A DNA stretch of 64,000 nt from Jaltomata sinuosa (taxonomy: Eukaryota > Streptophyta > Magnoliopsida > Solanales > Solanaceae): contig QJPP01000836.1 of assembly GCA_003996215.1 (NCBI GenBank), forward strand, positions 704,027 to 768,026, read 5' to 3'. A program made the position numbers and the translations under genes. The notes beneath the pieces were generated by a model. The model saw nothing but the letters and a program-made list of their open reading frames with translations, searched no databases and was not told where the DNA came from. Shown here piece after piece: positions 34,561-46,689 of the stretch; position 1 is the stretch's first letter; every line of letters starts with the position of its first letter.

Positions 34561-36050
34561 AATGAGCAGCAAGGGCTCTAATTTGACCAACTCAGCTCAT
34601 TGTGTTACAACTATATGTAAAAACCAACTGAAGGAGAGAAGGAATCGAATCCAAGGTATCTTTCTTCCCAAATTATGATCTTCCTCCTTGATTCTCTTCT
34701 GTTTCTTCCTCTTTCTTTACCCTAAATCTCCTCTGAATCCATTCTTCTTCTTTCAAATGTATCGGGATTGTTGAAGTTACTGTTTGCAATTTTTCAGTTA
34801 TAGGATAATTTCAAAAAACATATAATTACCTAACTTATATCGTAAAAATATAGTTCAAAACATACATTACAAATTTTTAGCCCAAAACAAAATTCGATAT
34901 ACAATATTATACATTCAGTATACAACAATATACAAAATTTTCATATTTGTTTTTTTACTAAAATGTCTAAAAACTTGATATACGATATTATACACCCAAT
35001 ATACAATATTATACAAAAATATAAAAGGTATTTATTCACCCATATACTATAATATACAATATTATACACTATTATACAAAAAATGATTTCATCTTCTTCC
35101 TTGAATCCAAGCACCAGATTCAATGATTCATCCAAAAACACTTCAAAACTACACCAAATCACCTAAAATTTCATATTTAGGCTCCTAAATAGGTAAATGA
35201 CCTTTTGCAACAATACCCACTTGAAACAGAATTTATTTGCAGAAATCTAATTTTCAAACTTCAACAATGGCTGAACACCAATTCTCTACTGAGAGAAGAC
35301 ATTTTCTCCACTTCACAATACAACTCACAGAAGAAACCTAATTCAACAATCTCCATTTCTACAACTGAACAAAAGCCCTACAGTTTAGAATTGTCATGAA
35401 ATTTAGCCAATTCAGATAAGCATTGAAAGACTTGGCTAGATTATGTAAAGTAACATTGTTTTGTTGCACTTTCGGGTAATTTCCTGTTCAGTTATTAACG
35501 TTAATGGCTAAGTTTGTAATTTCCATTTCTGCAGTCATTTAATTTGAAGTTAATTTTCACTATACACGTCTCACAGCCTCTTACTTCGCAACTCCCAATC
35601 AAATTATCCAAGAGAAAGATAGCCAGAAGATGCCATCAGTGTAAACAAAATTGTCAACAAGACCTTGTATTGCCGGTTTAAGGTTGACAGCCTTTTTGTT
35701 TCCGGATAGTTATTCAGAAAATGTGTCTCCCCGACTCCCTTTCTTTTTTTCGGTGACAAGTTAAATTTAGTGTAGTTCTTCCAAAGTATTATTCCCTTTC
35801 CTTTTTCTTTTGGGATTCAATACGTAATACCAATGCATTGATACAAGGCAAAGCAAGCAACAAACCATCTATATAAACAAACAATGGTCTCCAGATTTAC
35901 ATCCACAGTAACTTGACTTCACATATGAAGAAACTACCATTGTGAAGGCCACCAATAGTACAATGATACAAGGAAAATGTACATAATTAACACCTCGTGG
36001 ACAAAAGATAATCCAATGATCAGTTCATTTCAGATTAAACTAGATTCTCG
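34561..36050. other. Intergenic region 3' of the AP-3 beta gene
   Basis: AT-rich. Contains repeated atatacaatattatac strings (34899-35075). The minus-strand 3' UTR of AP3B should lie at its right end; no canonical AATAAA is seen on the minus strand within the first 250 bp. Open frames at 34941-35162 and 35205-35399 have no domain. Confidence 0.4.
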
Positions 36051-39000
36051 TCATAAACAAGCAGGCTCAGTCAAAAAATTCACAACCCTGTTCAAAAAGT
36101 TCAGGCCAAAAACAGTCTCTTCGCAGTTGACTTTTACTGAAGTGTCCAGCGGTTCAGAGCATCTACCTTCAACAGTAATAGTAATTAAACATGGGATTGA
36201 GTTGCTTAATATCTCACCACTGAACCTAAGCCGTAAACCTGAAGCATCATCGAGGTTGGTACCAACAGGCATGTCCACGGATAAAAGAAAAAGATTGGCA
36301 TTACTAAGCACCTTTAAAGCCAAAGTCTCACAGATTACAAGGAAGTTGTCCTTTGCAAAGGGGCTCTCAAGCTTGTTAAGTTCTTCAATATGGTCAATGA
36401 AAGTACACCTGTAGCAAATTATAGAAAAATGGTCACAAGAGAATCCTAGAACAATGAGTGTAAAGCCCACAAAACGATAATTGGGGAGAACTTCAAACTT
36501 TCATTTACACATTCAACTTAAAACCGATACTTCTCAGATGTCCTCTTTCTCGTTAATACAGGATTTTTTACTTTCTTTTCCCATCTGTAAGATTCCAGAA
36601 CCAGGCACCCACACACAATTCAAGATCAGAGAATTGTCATCATTTTCCGAAAGAATGGCAAAATGGCATATCTCAGATGACTTTACCTTAATAAAATATC
36701 AGATCCGCAAATAACACAATTGGATTTGCCGATTTGGTCTGATAAAAGCAACAATCTCTTGGCCTCTCAACACAGCCATGAGATGCAAAACAATAATGAA
36801 CCAAATTTCAAGGGTTCAAGGTCACAAATAATTGACCTTTTCATACACTTCACAAAAGATAAATAACATAATAACTGACCTCCTTATATATTCAAACATT
36901 CCAGGCAGCTGAGATTCCTTGATTGAGAACATATCCATTTCCATTGAAAGAGGTTTTACAAAATACCCAATATCAGGTCTCAACTTCACAGGATACTTCT
37001 TGCCATTGCACCATAAAATCAGCTTAAGGGGCAACAGATGATGGTGGAATCGGACCTGAAGGGTTCTCTGCACAACCTGACCTGGCTCCAGCTTAGCTAT
37101 TTCGTCCATTGGAACTAGAGTCGGCACATCATTAACAGACATCTTGGAACTACAAACAAAGATGAACAAGTGCAAGAGCCCTCACCAACTTGAAGAAAGA
37201 GTAAGATGCCATAGCATGACTAAACAGAACGATCTTAATGCCAATGTTGTGATACTACTAAAAATCAAAGACACGACAGCAGGTGAACAAAGCAGAACAT
37301 TCCATAGCAACAGAGAAGAAGAAGAAATTAATTAAAACAGAAATCAACCCTCTACACTATCAATCGTATTATATGAATAACTGACCATTCAGGAACCAGG
37401 AAGTCAGGTATTGAGATCTTACCAATTATCCAGTTAAGTGACTAGAGATGAATTATGTATTTACATTTCTGTAATATACTAAGACAGCTCTATGATGATC
37501 AGTGTTTTAAAAGGCGGGGGCGTGGGGCGAGGCGTTTTACGTAGCATGGGGCGACACGGGGCGTAAGTCCCATGTATCTTCGGGGCGTATATCTCATGTA
37601 CTTCAATTTTATAATTTTATTACTACCAAAATATGTAAAAGTAATAATTTTTCAATAATTCTGCAAATAAATTTAAATAAATCACCAATAATATAGAAAA
37701 TAATATTATAATTATTATTTGAGAAAGGTAACAATACAAAAAATGATAATGCCCGAGATAATCTTTAAAATGAAATCATTATCCATCTTCATATTTACTA
37801 TATATACCTACCTTCAACTAATATTTGCACTGATTATTGTCTATGTATTTCAAAAGAGAAAGATAAAAAGTGTAAGAGCAGTGACAAAAATGGATAAAGT
37901 TGTATCAGGAACATAAAGATCACGACAATATGAAAATATGATAACATAAAGTATAAATATTATTATACCAATAATAAAAAAATATGATTTATAGCAAAAA
38001 TACTTTTAAATTAATAAAAATCAAAATTAACGCCCGGGACTTATGCTTTTATGTCCGAGACTTACGCCCCAAATTATAGAGCTTACGCCTTATGGATCTA
38101 CGCTTTTAATTTACGCCCCGGAGCGTTTTTGGTACGCCCCGCCCCAAGACTCGCCCCAAAAACGTTTTTGAAAACACTGATGATAATATCTACTTTTCTC
38201 GTTGAGCATTTCACTGAAGAACAATGAAAAATGAACTCCTGGCCACTAGTTCATAAAGCAACAAGAGGAACTGAAAAAAGGGTGTTCTAGAGGAGAAAGA
38301 GAGTAGCTTCATAAAGGACAGTGAACTTAAAGAACTATCTTAACGTTACATCTATTTCCTCTTTTACATCTAGGAAAAGGTTGACTGACAAAAGAAATAT
38401 TCAAAAGGGCATGTTCTCAAAACAGCATTATTCACCATAAGAATCACTATTATTTTGACCAACAAAGTAAATATTGAAAATTGCAAAGCACAACAATAAC
38501 CTCTCATCTGATGTCAGCATTTGATCTGAAGATTCTACCCTCGTGCCAGAATCCTCTTCGACTAACTGTAAATTTGACATAGCTTCCACTGAACTGTTAC
38601 TAAATGTAACCTGAATACAAACAAGCAGATGAGATATGCTAGACACCTCTGATGAAAATATGTATTCCACACTCAAGCCGTTTCCATTTGCAGGATCTAA
38701 CAAAGTGTACGATTTAGGTTTAACTCTGCTACTAATATCTCCAATGGAAATTCTGGCCAATGATTGACAGACATTATTCACTTCCACCAAATTGTGGGTA
38801 GAACCAGGATAGTCATCCAACCAGGATTCAAGAGCTTTTATAGACATTAAATCCCCAAGATCATTGGAGTCAGAATTTTGATTAAACCTTGGTCCCAACT
38901 GATTCCCATGACCATTGCCACTGTCAGAAAGATGAATCAGTGGACCAGCATGCTCATCATCATCATTCACAGACCCACTCTCATGGCTACCCCGAGTTCC

Positions 39001-42000
39001 ACTTGAACCAGTATTAGAATCTTGAGAATTGTAACCAGATGTGCTTTCTTCATTTAGTGATCCAGATACCGTGTCAGCATCATCAGTTTCATATGATTCA
39101 CTTTGAGTGGTTCCATTCCCTGGTTGTTTCATATCTTTTACCATATTGGATTCATGAGTAGTGTCATTGCAAATCAAACTTAATGGCTGTGGGAGAGGTT
39201 CATATCCTGGAGCAGCATGAAGAACCATCTGTGAAAGAGATCCAGGAAGATAAAACCGATAAGCTAATGGTTCTGAAGGAATGGGTTTTGTTTCTCTCCC
39301 AAATAAGTGTCCTGCAAGTACATGCAATGCCCTGTCAGGAGCTGATTCTTCCAACTCATGAGTGCCTATATAGTGGGATAAGAGTTTCTGTAGAAGGCGC
39401 CCACGGTCACGGATATCATAGTTCAAGTCATATTTAGCTAGTTCAAGTACATAGTTTAAGAGTGTCTTGAAGGTTGATAGTGCTTCCCCTTCTGCATGTA
39501 ATAAGACCTGAAAAATACAAGCCTATTGTTGATTAAATGAGACAAGGTTCCTGAACTATCAACTTGAGGTTTGTGAAATTCAGCCATTGATTAATCAAAG
39601 GAAATTATTTCATAAAAGAACCAAAGCCGTTGCATATTTGGATAGCATCTCTTTCTCAAAGAAAACAGGAGTCTGCAACATCTAACCTTGTACTTTCGAG
39701 AAGCCTTATGTCAGATCTAAGAGAAGAATAAGTTCAATATGTAAACTCACAAGAGTATGTCAGTTCAGACACATTTTGCCCATCATATTTTAGGACAGAC
39801 TAATCATCATACACTACAGAGAGCTTGAAAGTACAGCCAAGCACTCCTCATAATAAAGATACTCAAATAATCATCTTTACTTTAGTCAAAAAGATACATG
39901 TCATTGATTTTGTTGGATGCTTATGTAGATGAACAAACACCATAACGCATTCTGTATATAACAGAATTCGCATCTCATGTGAAGTTACTTCCTCAATAGA
40001 AAAGGGAGTAACTAAATCTGGCACGAAAAAGAATCATTGCCGACAGTGGAGATGATGCTCCTATAATATCAGTTGTGCTTCTTAATAGCAATTGAAGCCA
40101 TTAAGCAGTTAGCTAACCTTCTCTGCTGTTTGATTATAGATTCAATTTTTGTCGTAACAATACAAGGTACAGCCATAGGCAAATAATTCCACTTAAGCCA
40201 AGAACGTCAAAGGGATATAATTATGAGAAAAGAGGAAGAATTTCCACAGTTAAAAAGCAAGATAATTAAGATAAGTGCAAAATTTTCCATCTAAAAATAT
40301 TCGAGCTAGAGGCTCATTGAGGAAAAACAAAATATATTTGTAGTACTCTACCTTGACCATGGCATTAAGAATCTGGAGCTTTGTTTCAAGTGCTTCCGAA
40401 GAAAAAGTCCAAGCAAGATACTTGAGAACTGTTGGTAACACCTTTGGAATTATATGTCCCATGGAGTTATACTCGCCCAACATCCAAATAATCATAGCAC
40501 GTGCACCTGGTACTCGGATAGAATCCAACTTATGTGCCAAATGTACAATTACCTTTGTCAAAAGAAGTGAGTAAGTAAGTTCTGTATCAAAGATTATTGT
40601 ATATACTTTTTTTTCTTTTTGGGTTTCTGACAAGTATGTTAATCATTATATACAGGGAGGACATAAAAGAATGCATGTAGCAACCATCATAAGCAAGGTG
40701 TAAATAAATTGTTACAGCTTATGTACCAGAAACAGTTCTTATTAAAATGGCATTTCTGCAAGTATTGCATTTAGGATGTATCAATTATAGCCCTGAATTT
40801 TGATAACCTGCAATACATCCACAGGTTGCTTAGTGATGTATTTCATTAGGATTCAATTCCTGCTCACCAAACTGAACAGTCAAGTTATCATGCATTTCAA
40901 AGGTTGATGTTTGTGCCCGTGAGTGGACTTTGGCACGTGATGGTCTACTCAAGTCAAAAGAAGTTGAATTTGAATAACTTGCAATTCAAATGATTTCTTG
41001 CTTCAGAAAAAAAAAAAACCGAGAATTTGGGGATAAGAATGGCAGCTGTCTATTTCTCTATCCTTGGCTTAACCACATGTTAGTGTGCTTCCCCACATTT
41101 TTTGGTTTTTTATTAGCACTCTGGTTCTAGCATAACATCATGTAATGGAGCTAAGTTTACTTTTGTACTCTTAGCATCTGTTTGATGCCACTAATGAAAC
41201 ACCTTACTTCATTAAAAAAACAGGATGAAGGTTAATTGGTAGCTCATGTTGCCATCTCAAAATAAAAGTAATGTAGATTTTACATGTAAAGTTTCTACTC
41301 ATGCTTGAGCAACATTAATGAAACACTGTATATACTCCCTCCGCTTCAATTTATGTGACTCCTTATGGATTTTAAGTAAAAAACGGGGAGACATTTGAAA
41401 CTTGTGGTCTTAAACATGTCATTACATTTGCGTGGCTATAAGAATCCTAAAACTTGTAGTCTTAAACATGCCATAACATTTGTGTGGCTATAAAAACTTC
41501 TCATTACGGGAAAAAATGGGAAGTTTATAGTTAGATTTTTCAAATATAAAAATGTCACATTCTTTTTGGAACGGACTAATGAGGAAATAGTGTCATGTAA
41601 ACTTAACGGCGGAAGTACTTGTTACCAGACCAAGAAAATTTTATAAGGACAGTCGTCTGTTAGGGATGTCTTAGAAATCCTGTGTAAGATATCATCATTA
41701 ATTAACAGCTAAACAAAATAATAGTAATTGGCTAGAAATTGCAAAATGTGCAAATTTGCCAAGTTGGTAAAGCAACTCACTTTGTCATGACTTGAGGTTT
41801 CATGTTTTATGATTGTTTTGATGGAATTTATTGCTTGAATCAGAATAATTGCTTCTTCATCCATTGATGCTATGTCCACATCTGAAATTTCTGCATGTCC
41901 GTGATCACTTAAATAACTGAAACTAAATAAATAAAAATATGAAGCCCGGAATTTCAAAAAAACAAAAGCTCTCCTATAGATTACATAGACAGAAGATGCT

Positions 42001-45000
42001 TTTACCAGATGAAGTCAAAACCAATAGCCCTTCCAAACATATGCTTGCTATATTTGGAAGTCGTTGGGCACATAAACCAATAGCAGCAACAGCATCTGCA
42101 GAAAACCTTCTGTCTGTATCTTTAATATAATCCTAGAAATTAATTAACAAATTAGCACCAACTTGCATGACTAATTCCACAATAACAAATAGAAAAAGAA
42201 TTTAATGACGCTGAAGTTAACACGTGGCTGTAAAGAGATTAGAAACCCCAATGTGCAAGCAACTAAATTGCAACATTATGGTTTGAAAGATGTTTAAGAC
42301 AATCATTATGGTTTGAAAAATGTACATACTGAAATACGCACACATACTCCCTTTTTTGTTGATAAAGAATAAACCAAACACCACATTCAGTGGCATAGAA
42401 AAATGGAGAGAAAGGTGCTTTAAAAGGATTCATGAACGTACGAAGCTGAGTTTGGTTAGTATATAGCAACTCCAATAATTAGATCAAGACAACCATTATG
42501 GTTTGAAAAATGTACATATAGGTAAGGGTTTTTTTTTGGGAAAATGAAAGGCAATGGAGTGAGAGAGGCACTAACTATAGGTAAAGTTTTGATGAGAAAA
42601 TGTACCTGGAACTCATTAAAAATAGGTGAAATTGATGAATCTGTCGCAATTAAAGATAGTATGTCAAGCTTCAGAGCTTTCACTTGATATGGATCAGTAG
42701 AGTTAACGAAGAAGTCTTCAAAATGGGAAACAAACAAGGTAGGCATTGCTTTAGCAAACACTTGAATGTTGCAGAGCACCTGCATCAACCAACGAATTAC
42801 ATATACACCAAAAGTAGGGAATGTATTGTAGATGGCAGCAAAGTTGGGTTATAGTGTCTTCGCAAAAACAAAGTCTACTTATGGATTTATGTAAGATTGC
42901 AGCAAAATAATGCGGTCGTAGTGTTTTCAGGAAGACAAAATCCTAAAGAACAGTCCCTAAAGGTCTGAACGACCCCATCTCACTTAGCTAGTAAGTTACT
43001 GGAGATATCAAATCTTCTTAAACCATGGCCAAAAATCTCTTTAACTTGTGAAAAATCCCGTAGAAGGAGAGTTCTAATCCAGTTCCCAAAACACTTTTGG
43101 CACAACCTAAATTGTAGATAAACTTTATTGAAGCACCCCAGATGTTTAGGCCGAACAAAAAGTGAAAAAGACTTGAACCAAGTAAACTAACTGTCCTGTA
43201 AACTTCAGGGCAAAGAAATTGATTGGCAGATGTTGATTTGCTGGCTGAACTTAGGAAAGCAGCAACTTGACCATCATACTTTTCTATACAAGTCAGTAAG
43301 TGACTGTCACTACTATTTAAGTGATCCAATTGGACATTCAACTAGAAATATCAGTCTAAATGACAAGAAAAGTGAGAAATCACAAAAAGGTTATGGCGAG
43401 CAACCCTCTGCCTTAAGTTGTCATCCTCCCTTCCCCAAACCCATATTCCTCTTCCTTCAACCTCTAAGTCACACTCTACCAGCAACAGAATGACATTGTT
43501 TCTTTTCTCACTCTTTTTTGGGAGCATAAAACTCCAGCAGCAACTTGTGAAATTAGGAAGTGGAGTCTTTGCCCCATTGACAGGCTAAAACAGCACAAGG
43601 AGACCTTTTAGCAATTACAAGCAAGAGAATTGAGAGGACTATACAATGTTTTAACCTGTTGTGCAATTTACATTGCCATGTTTTTTCAATCTATAATACC
43701 ATTATAACTGAATACGAACTCATCAAAGCTTGAGTTCCCACAGAAGGTCATATGCATTGAAGGTGACAAACTCCTAGCGTAACTGTCCAAGAAGTTAACA
43801 GAGGATAGATGTTATGTTGTCAATGGTTAAATAACTAAAACACCACCTCTCAATGTTCGTTGTCCATCACTCATGCCTAAAAAGTTCAATGGCTCCTGAG
43901 AAATATTACCATGTAAATAAGAATCAGTTTATACTCAAACTATTGGGAGACAGAATTACCACATATTTTGAGGCATCGGATGATCTCAACAGAAACAACA
44001 AAGGCTTAACAATTCTTTTAATTTCATCTTTTGGTGCCATAATCCAGTGCACCCCAGCAGCAGCAAGTACTACTGCACTATTTTGACTCCACAGTAGAGG
44101 TAAAGTACACTGTAGTAAGATCTTCACATCATCGTTAATTTTTGCGGATGTAAAGTTTGAAAAGTCCTTGACAGAAGAAGCTCTTTTGGAACATGGTCGG
44201 GATATATACTTATCTGGTCCTTCAAGATAACTCATGGATACCATTTCTGCTATCTCAGATTCACAAACTACACTCCCAATGTCATTGGTTCTCTCTTTGA
44301 TTCCAATATAGGTTTCAGATCCTTCCTTTTCTGAATTAGAATTCTCTGGAGAATGGGAAACTCCCATCAAGGATTCTTGAACAAGCCCATGCCTAGCAAT
44401 AATATACCGTATAAGGATCCCTATCAAAACAATCTGACCCCATTCTTCCACATCAGGGAGAGTCTCGCATAGCCTTCTATAATTTTTCGCAATTAGAGAG
44501 AAATTATTAGGACATATAGAAGCAAATGCAGCAGAAGCAGCTCCAACTACTCCAGGAGAGTTGTCATTCAGAAGAATTCCAACAAACTGCAAAACATAAT
44601 AGTAGATGCAGTAGAAGTCAAATGTAGAAATGATGAAATTCAATTCATATAGGAGCTTTTGTATCAAAGTTAAACATCTTTAGCTATTGTATAAGTCTGA
44701 AGTCTAATTTTTAGGAACACCCTTGCTTAGCAAGAGATGTGATATGATTTTTAGATAACTGATTTCTACATTGGAGTATCCTGTATAAGTAGAACTGGAT
44801 GGTTACAAGGGCATGATTACTTTAAGTTATGACCAACATCCCTGGCCTCAAAGCTAGAAAACCTACCTCTTCAATAGTAGTAATATTCTCCTCCAAACGC
44901 AAATCATGCAACTTTGGGAGTGCATTAGCAGCACACCTCCTAACATATACGGATGGATCTCTTACACATTTTCCCACTGCCACCAGAACAAGGGGTGCAA

Positions 45001-45569
45001 TCACATGAAGGCGAATTCCTGCCATTGTACGGAGTGCCCACGCCCGCACCAATGGATTAGGATCTCCCAAATCCTTCTGGAAACAGTTTATTGAAAGCAA
45101 TGCTTCATTTGGACGCCTAAAACATAAATAAGAGAATAGAGGAGTAAGAATTTATCATGTTATTCTAATCTCATTTATTAAATTGGTGTCCGTCCTACTT
45201 TTCAGCATAATGCAGGAGGTACAAGTAGACCAGCTTCTTCACTTCCATTGATTGTGAAGCCACATTTTTCACCACCTGCACTAGTCAAACAAACGAAGTC
45301 CGTTCCATTAAAATTCTCATAGAAAAAGAAGGGAAAATGGTAAAATCATGGACCTGAGGGAAGAAATTGGAGACGTCGCAGCCTTGGGCAATGAGAGCAA
45401 GTAATCTCTTGAGGGCTTCACATTTTTCGGAGTCGAATTTGCTGTCGAGAAGGGGGGCAATGTTGACGTCATCAGGATCATCGTAGAGGTGGGCGTCCGT
45501 ACCGATGCGGAACACCAAAGTTGAGGCTTTGCTCAGTGAATCCGCCGTCGCTCCAAACTGTGTGAACAT
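36051..45569 (-). CDS. AP3BA: AP-3 adaptor complex subunit beta (AP3BA/PAT2 type), 11 exons
   Basis: Large subunit of the AP-3 adaptor, which sorts membrane cargo from Golgi/endosome to the vacuole; in Arabidopsis its loss (pat2) disturbs lytic and protein-storage vacuoles. Exons on the minus strand: 45569-45354, 45275-45199, 45116-44867, 44586-43960, 42779-42606, 42132-42006, 41890-41781, 40552-40352, 39507-38501, 37149-36880, 36408-36051. All have GT/AG borders and joining phases and sum to 3,417 nt (1,138 residues). The start at 45569 gives MFTQFGATADSLSKAS. The adaptin trunk spans about residues 40-620 (KDLGDPNPLVRAWALRTMAG, YVRRCAANALPKLHDL, DVEEWGQIVLIG, WMLGEYNSMGHIIPKVL). The segment RFYLPGSLSQMVLHAAPGYE (near 678-697) leads into a Ser/Asp/Glu-rich hinge (about 715-800). 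A C-terminal ear contains VRFHHHLLPLKL and CEETVFGLNFLN. No internal stops. Exon 9 uses a weak donor (gttatt). The frame looks functional. Confidence 0.94.
37500..38179. mobile_element. hAT-type MITE in AP3B intron 9
   Basis: 680 bp with inverted ends cagtgttttaaaaggcg and acgtttttgaaaacactg, flanked by atgatgat (37492-37499) and atgataat (38180-38187), 7 of 8 matching. Both ends are rich in ggggcg/cgcccc, giving subterminal repeats, and the middle is AT-rich. It is non-coding: the small open frame 37719-37916 has no domain. It lies wholly inside the intron (37150-38500) and does not disturb the splice sites. Confidence 0.75.
41335..41615. mobile_element. Stowaway-type MITE in AP3B intron 7
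   Basis: 281 bp starting ctccctccgcttcaattt and ending aacttaacggcggaag, imperfect inverted repeats with the CTCCCTCC start known for Stowaway (Tc1/mariner) MITEs. TA dinucleotides flank both ends (41333-41334, 41616-41617). Internal duplication: cttgtggtcttaaacatg and cttgtagtcttaaacatg. It lies within the intron 40553-41780. Confidence 0.7.
42274..42518. repeat. Local direct repeats in AP3B intron 5
   Basis: The string cattatggtttgaaa occurs three times (42274, 42304, 42494), the last two extended to a 25-bp identical copy ending aaatgtacata. Probably a local duplication. Confidence 0.7.
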
Positions 45570-46112
45570 TTTTCTAACTGGTACCTCTTAAGTCATTCGG
45601 TATTGTAATAGTCTGCGTCTCCGATCCGGGGCTCACCGATTGAAGTCGGACTACCGGAGACCCGACCTATTTAGCTTTTGGCATTCGGGGTTTAGTTATT
45701 AATTTAGGGGTGTTAATGATTTTAAAAAAAACTTAATGAATCTTATCGAATTAATTTTTAGATTTCTTTAAATAAAATTAACAGTTTTTATATACTTTTA
45801 TAATCGTATCAAATAATTAGGTAGATTTATTATTTTATAAAAATTAATCAAAAAATACTTAACCATATCAAACAATACATATGCAAAATATATTTTATAT
45901 ATTAAAGTTAAAAATAATAACATATTAGAATTGTTGCTTTAAACCCGAGGTGATAAAAGCGACTATAAGCAGCAATATAATTAACAGTCAAAGTCCTAAC
46001 TCTGAAACTTATTATACTACTCCGATCAAAATTAAATTAGTTTCAGCATCTCGACTCTCGAGTAGTAACTAGTGACCTACAAGATTTTCTAACGATCTTG
46101 GGTAACAAGCTA
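45570..46112 (-). other. Presumed promoter and 5' UTR region of AP3B
   Basis: About 540 bp upstream of the start codon. The part nearest the gene is GC-richer (gatccggggctcaccgatt, 45622 on), the rest is AT-rich. No promoter element stands out clearly enough to call. Confidence 0.4.
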
Positions 46113-46689
46113 CAGTCAGACCTCCTTATAGTTGCAGCATTTGTCTGAAGGTTTTATGGTTGCTCGTGAGATGCTGTTATATATGTATAGTGTCATTTGA
46201 CATTTAGATCTCACTTAACCGTTAGACACAAAAGTATGTAAAATTAGAAAAAGTATGAACGTACAATAGGCAAATATCAATAGTATATTTTTCATGAAGT
46301 TATGACCATAACTGATGAATTTGGTCATAATAATGAAATCCAAGTGCTGATAGATGCTGGATTATCCCCTCAAACAGGCAACAAGGCAAACAAATGCAGA
46401 AACAAGGTGGATTTAAAGCTTACTAGGATTAATCCTACGAGGAGTGTCAAATCAAATCCTAAATGAAGATGAAAGCTTTGTTTTGAAATGTGAGGTCCAT
46501 TAGATTTCAAAATTCATCTCATAGAATTCAAATGATGCACAGGTATCACAGATTTTATATTGTCTTAATGGAACCTTTTCAAGATGCAAGATAAATTTAC
46601 AAATACAAAAAGAGGTTGGGAATGCAATATGCCAACTATAGTCTAAATGGAAAGATTTTGAATTTTTATACAGGAACATGTCTATGTTG

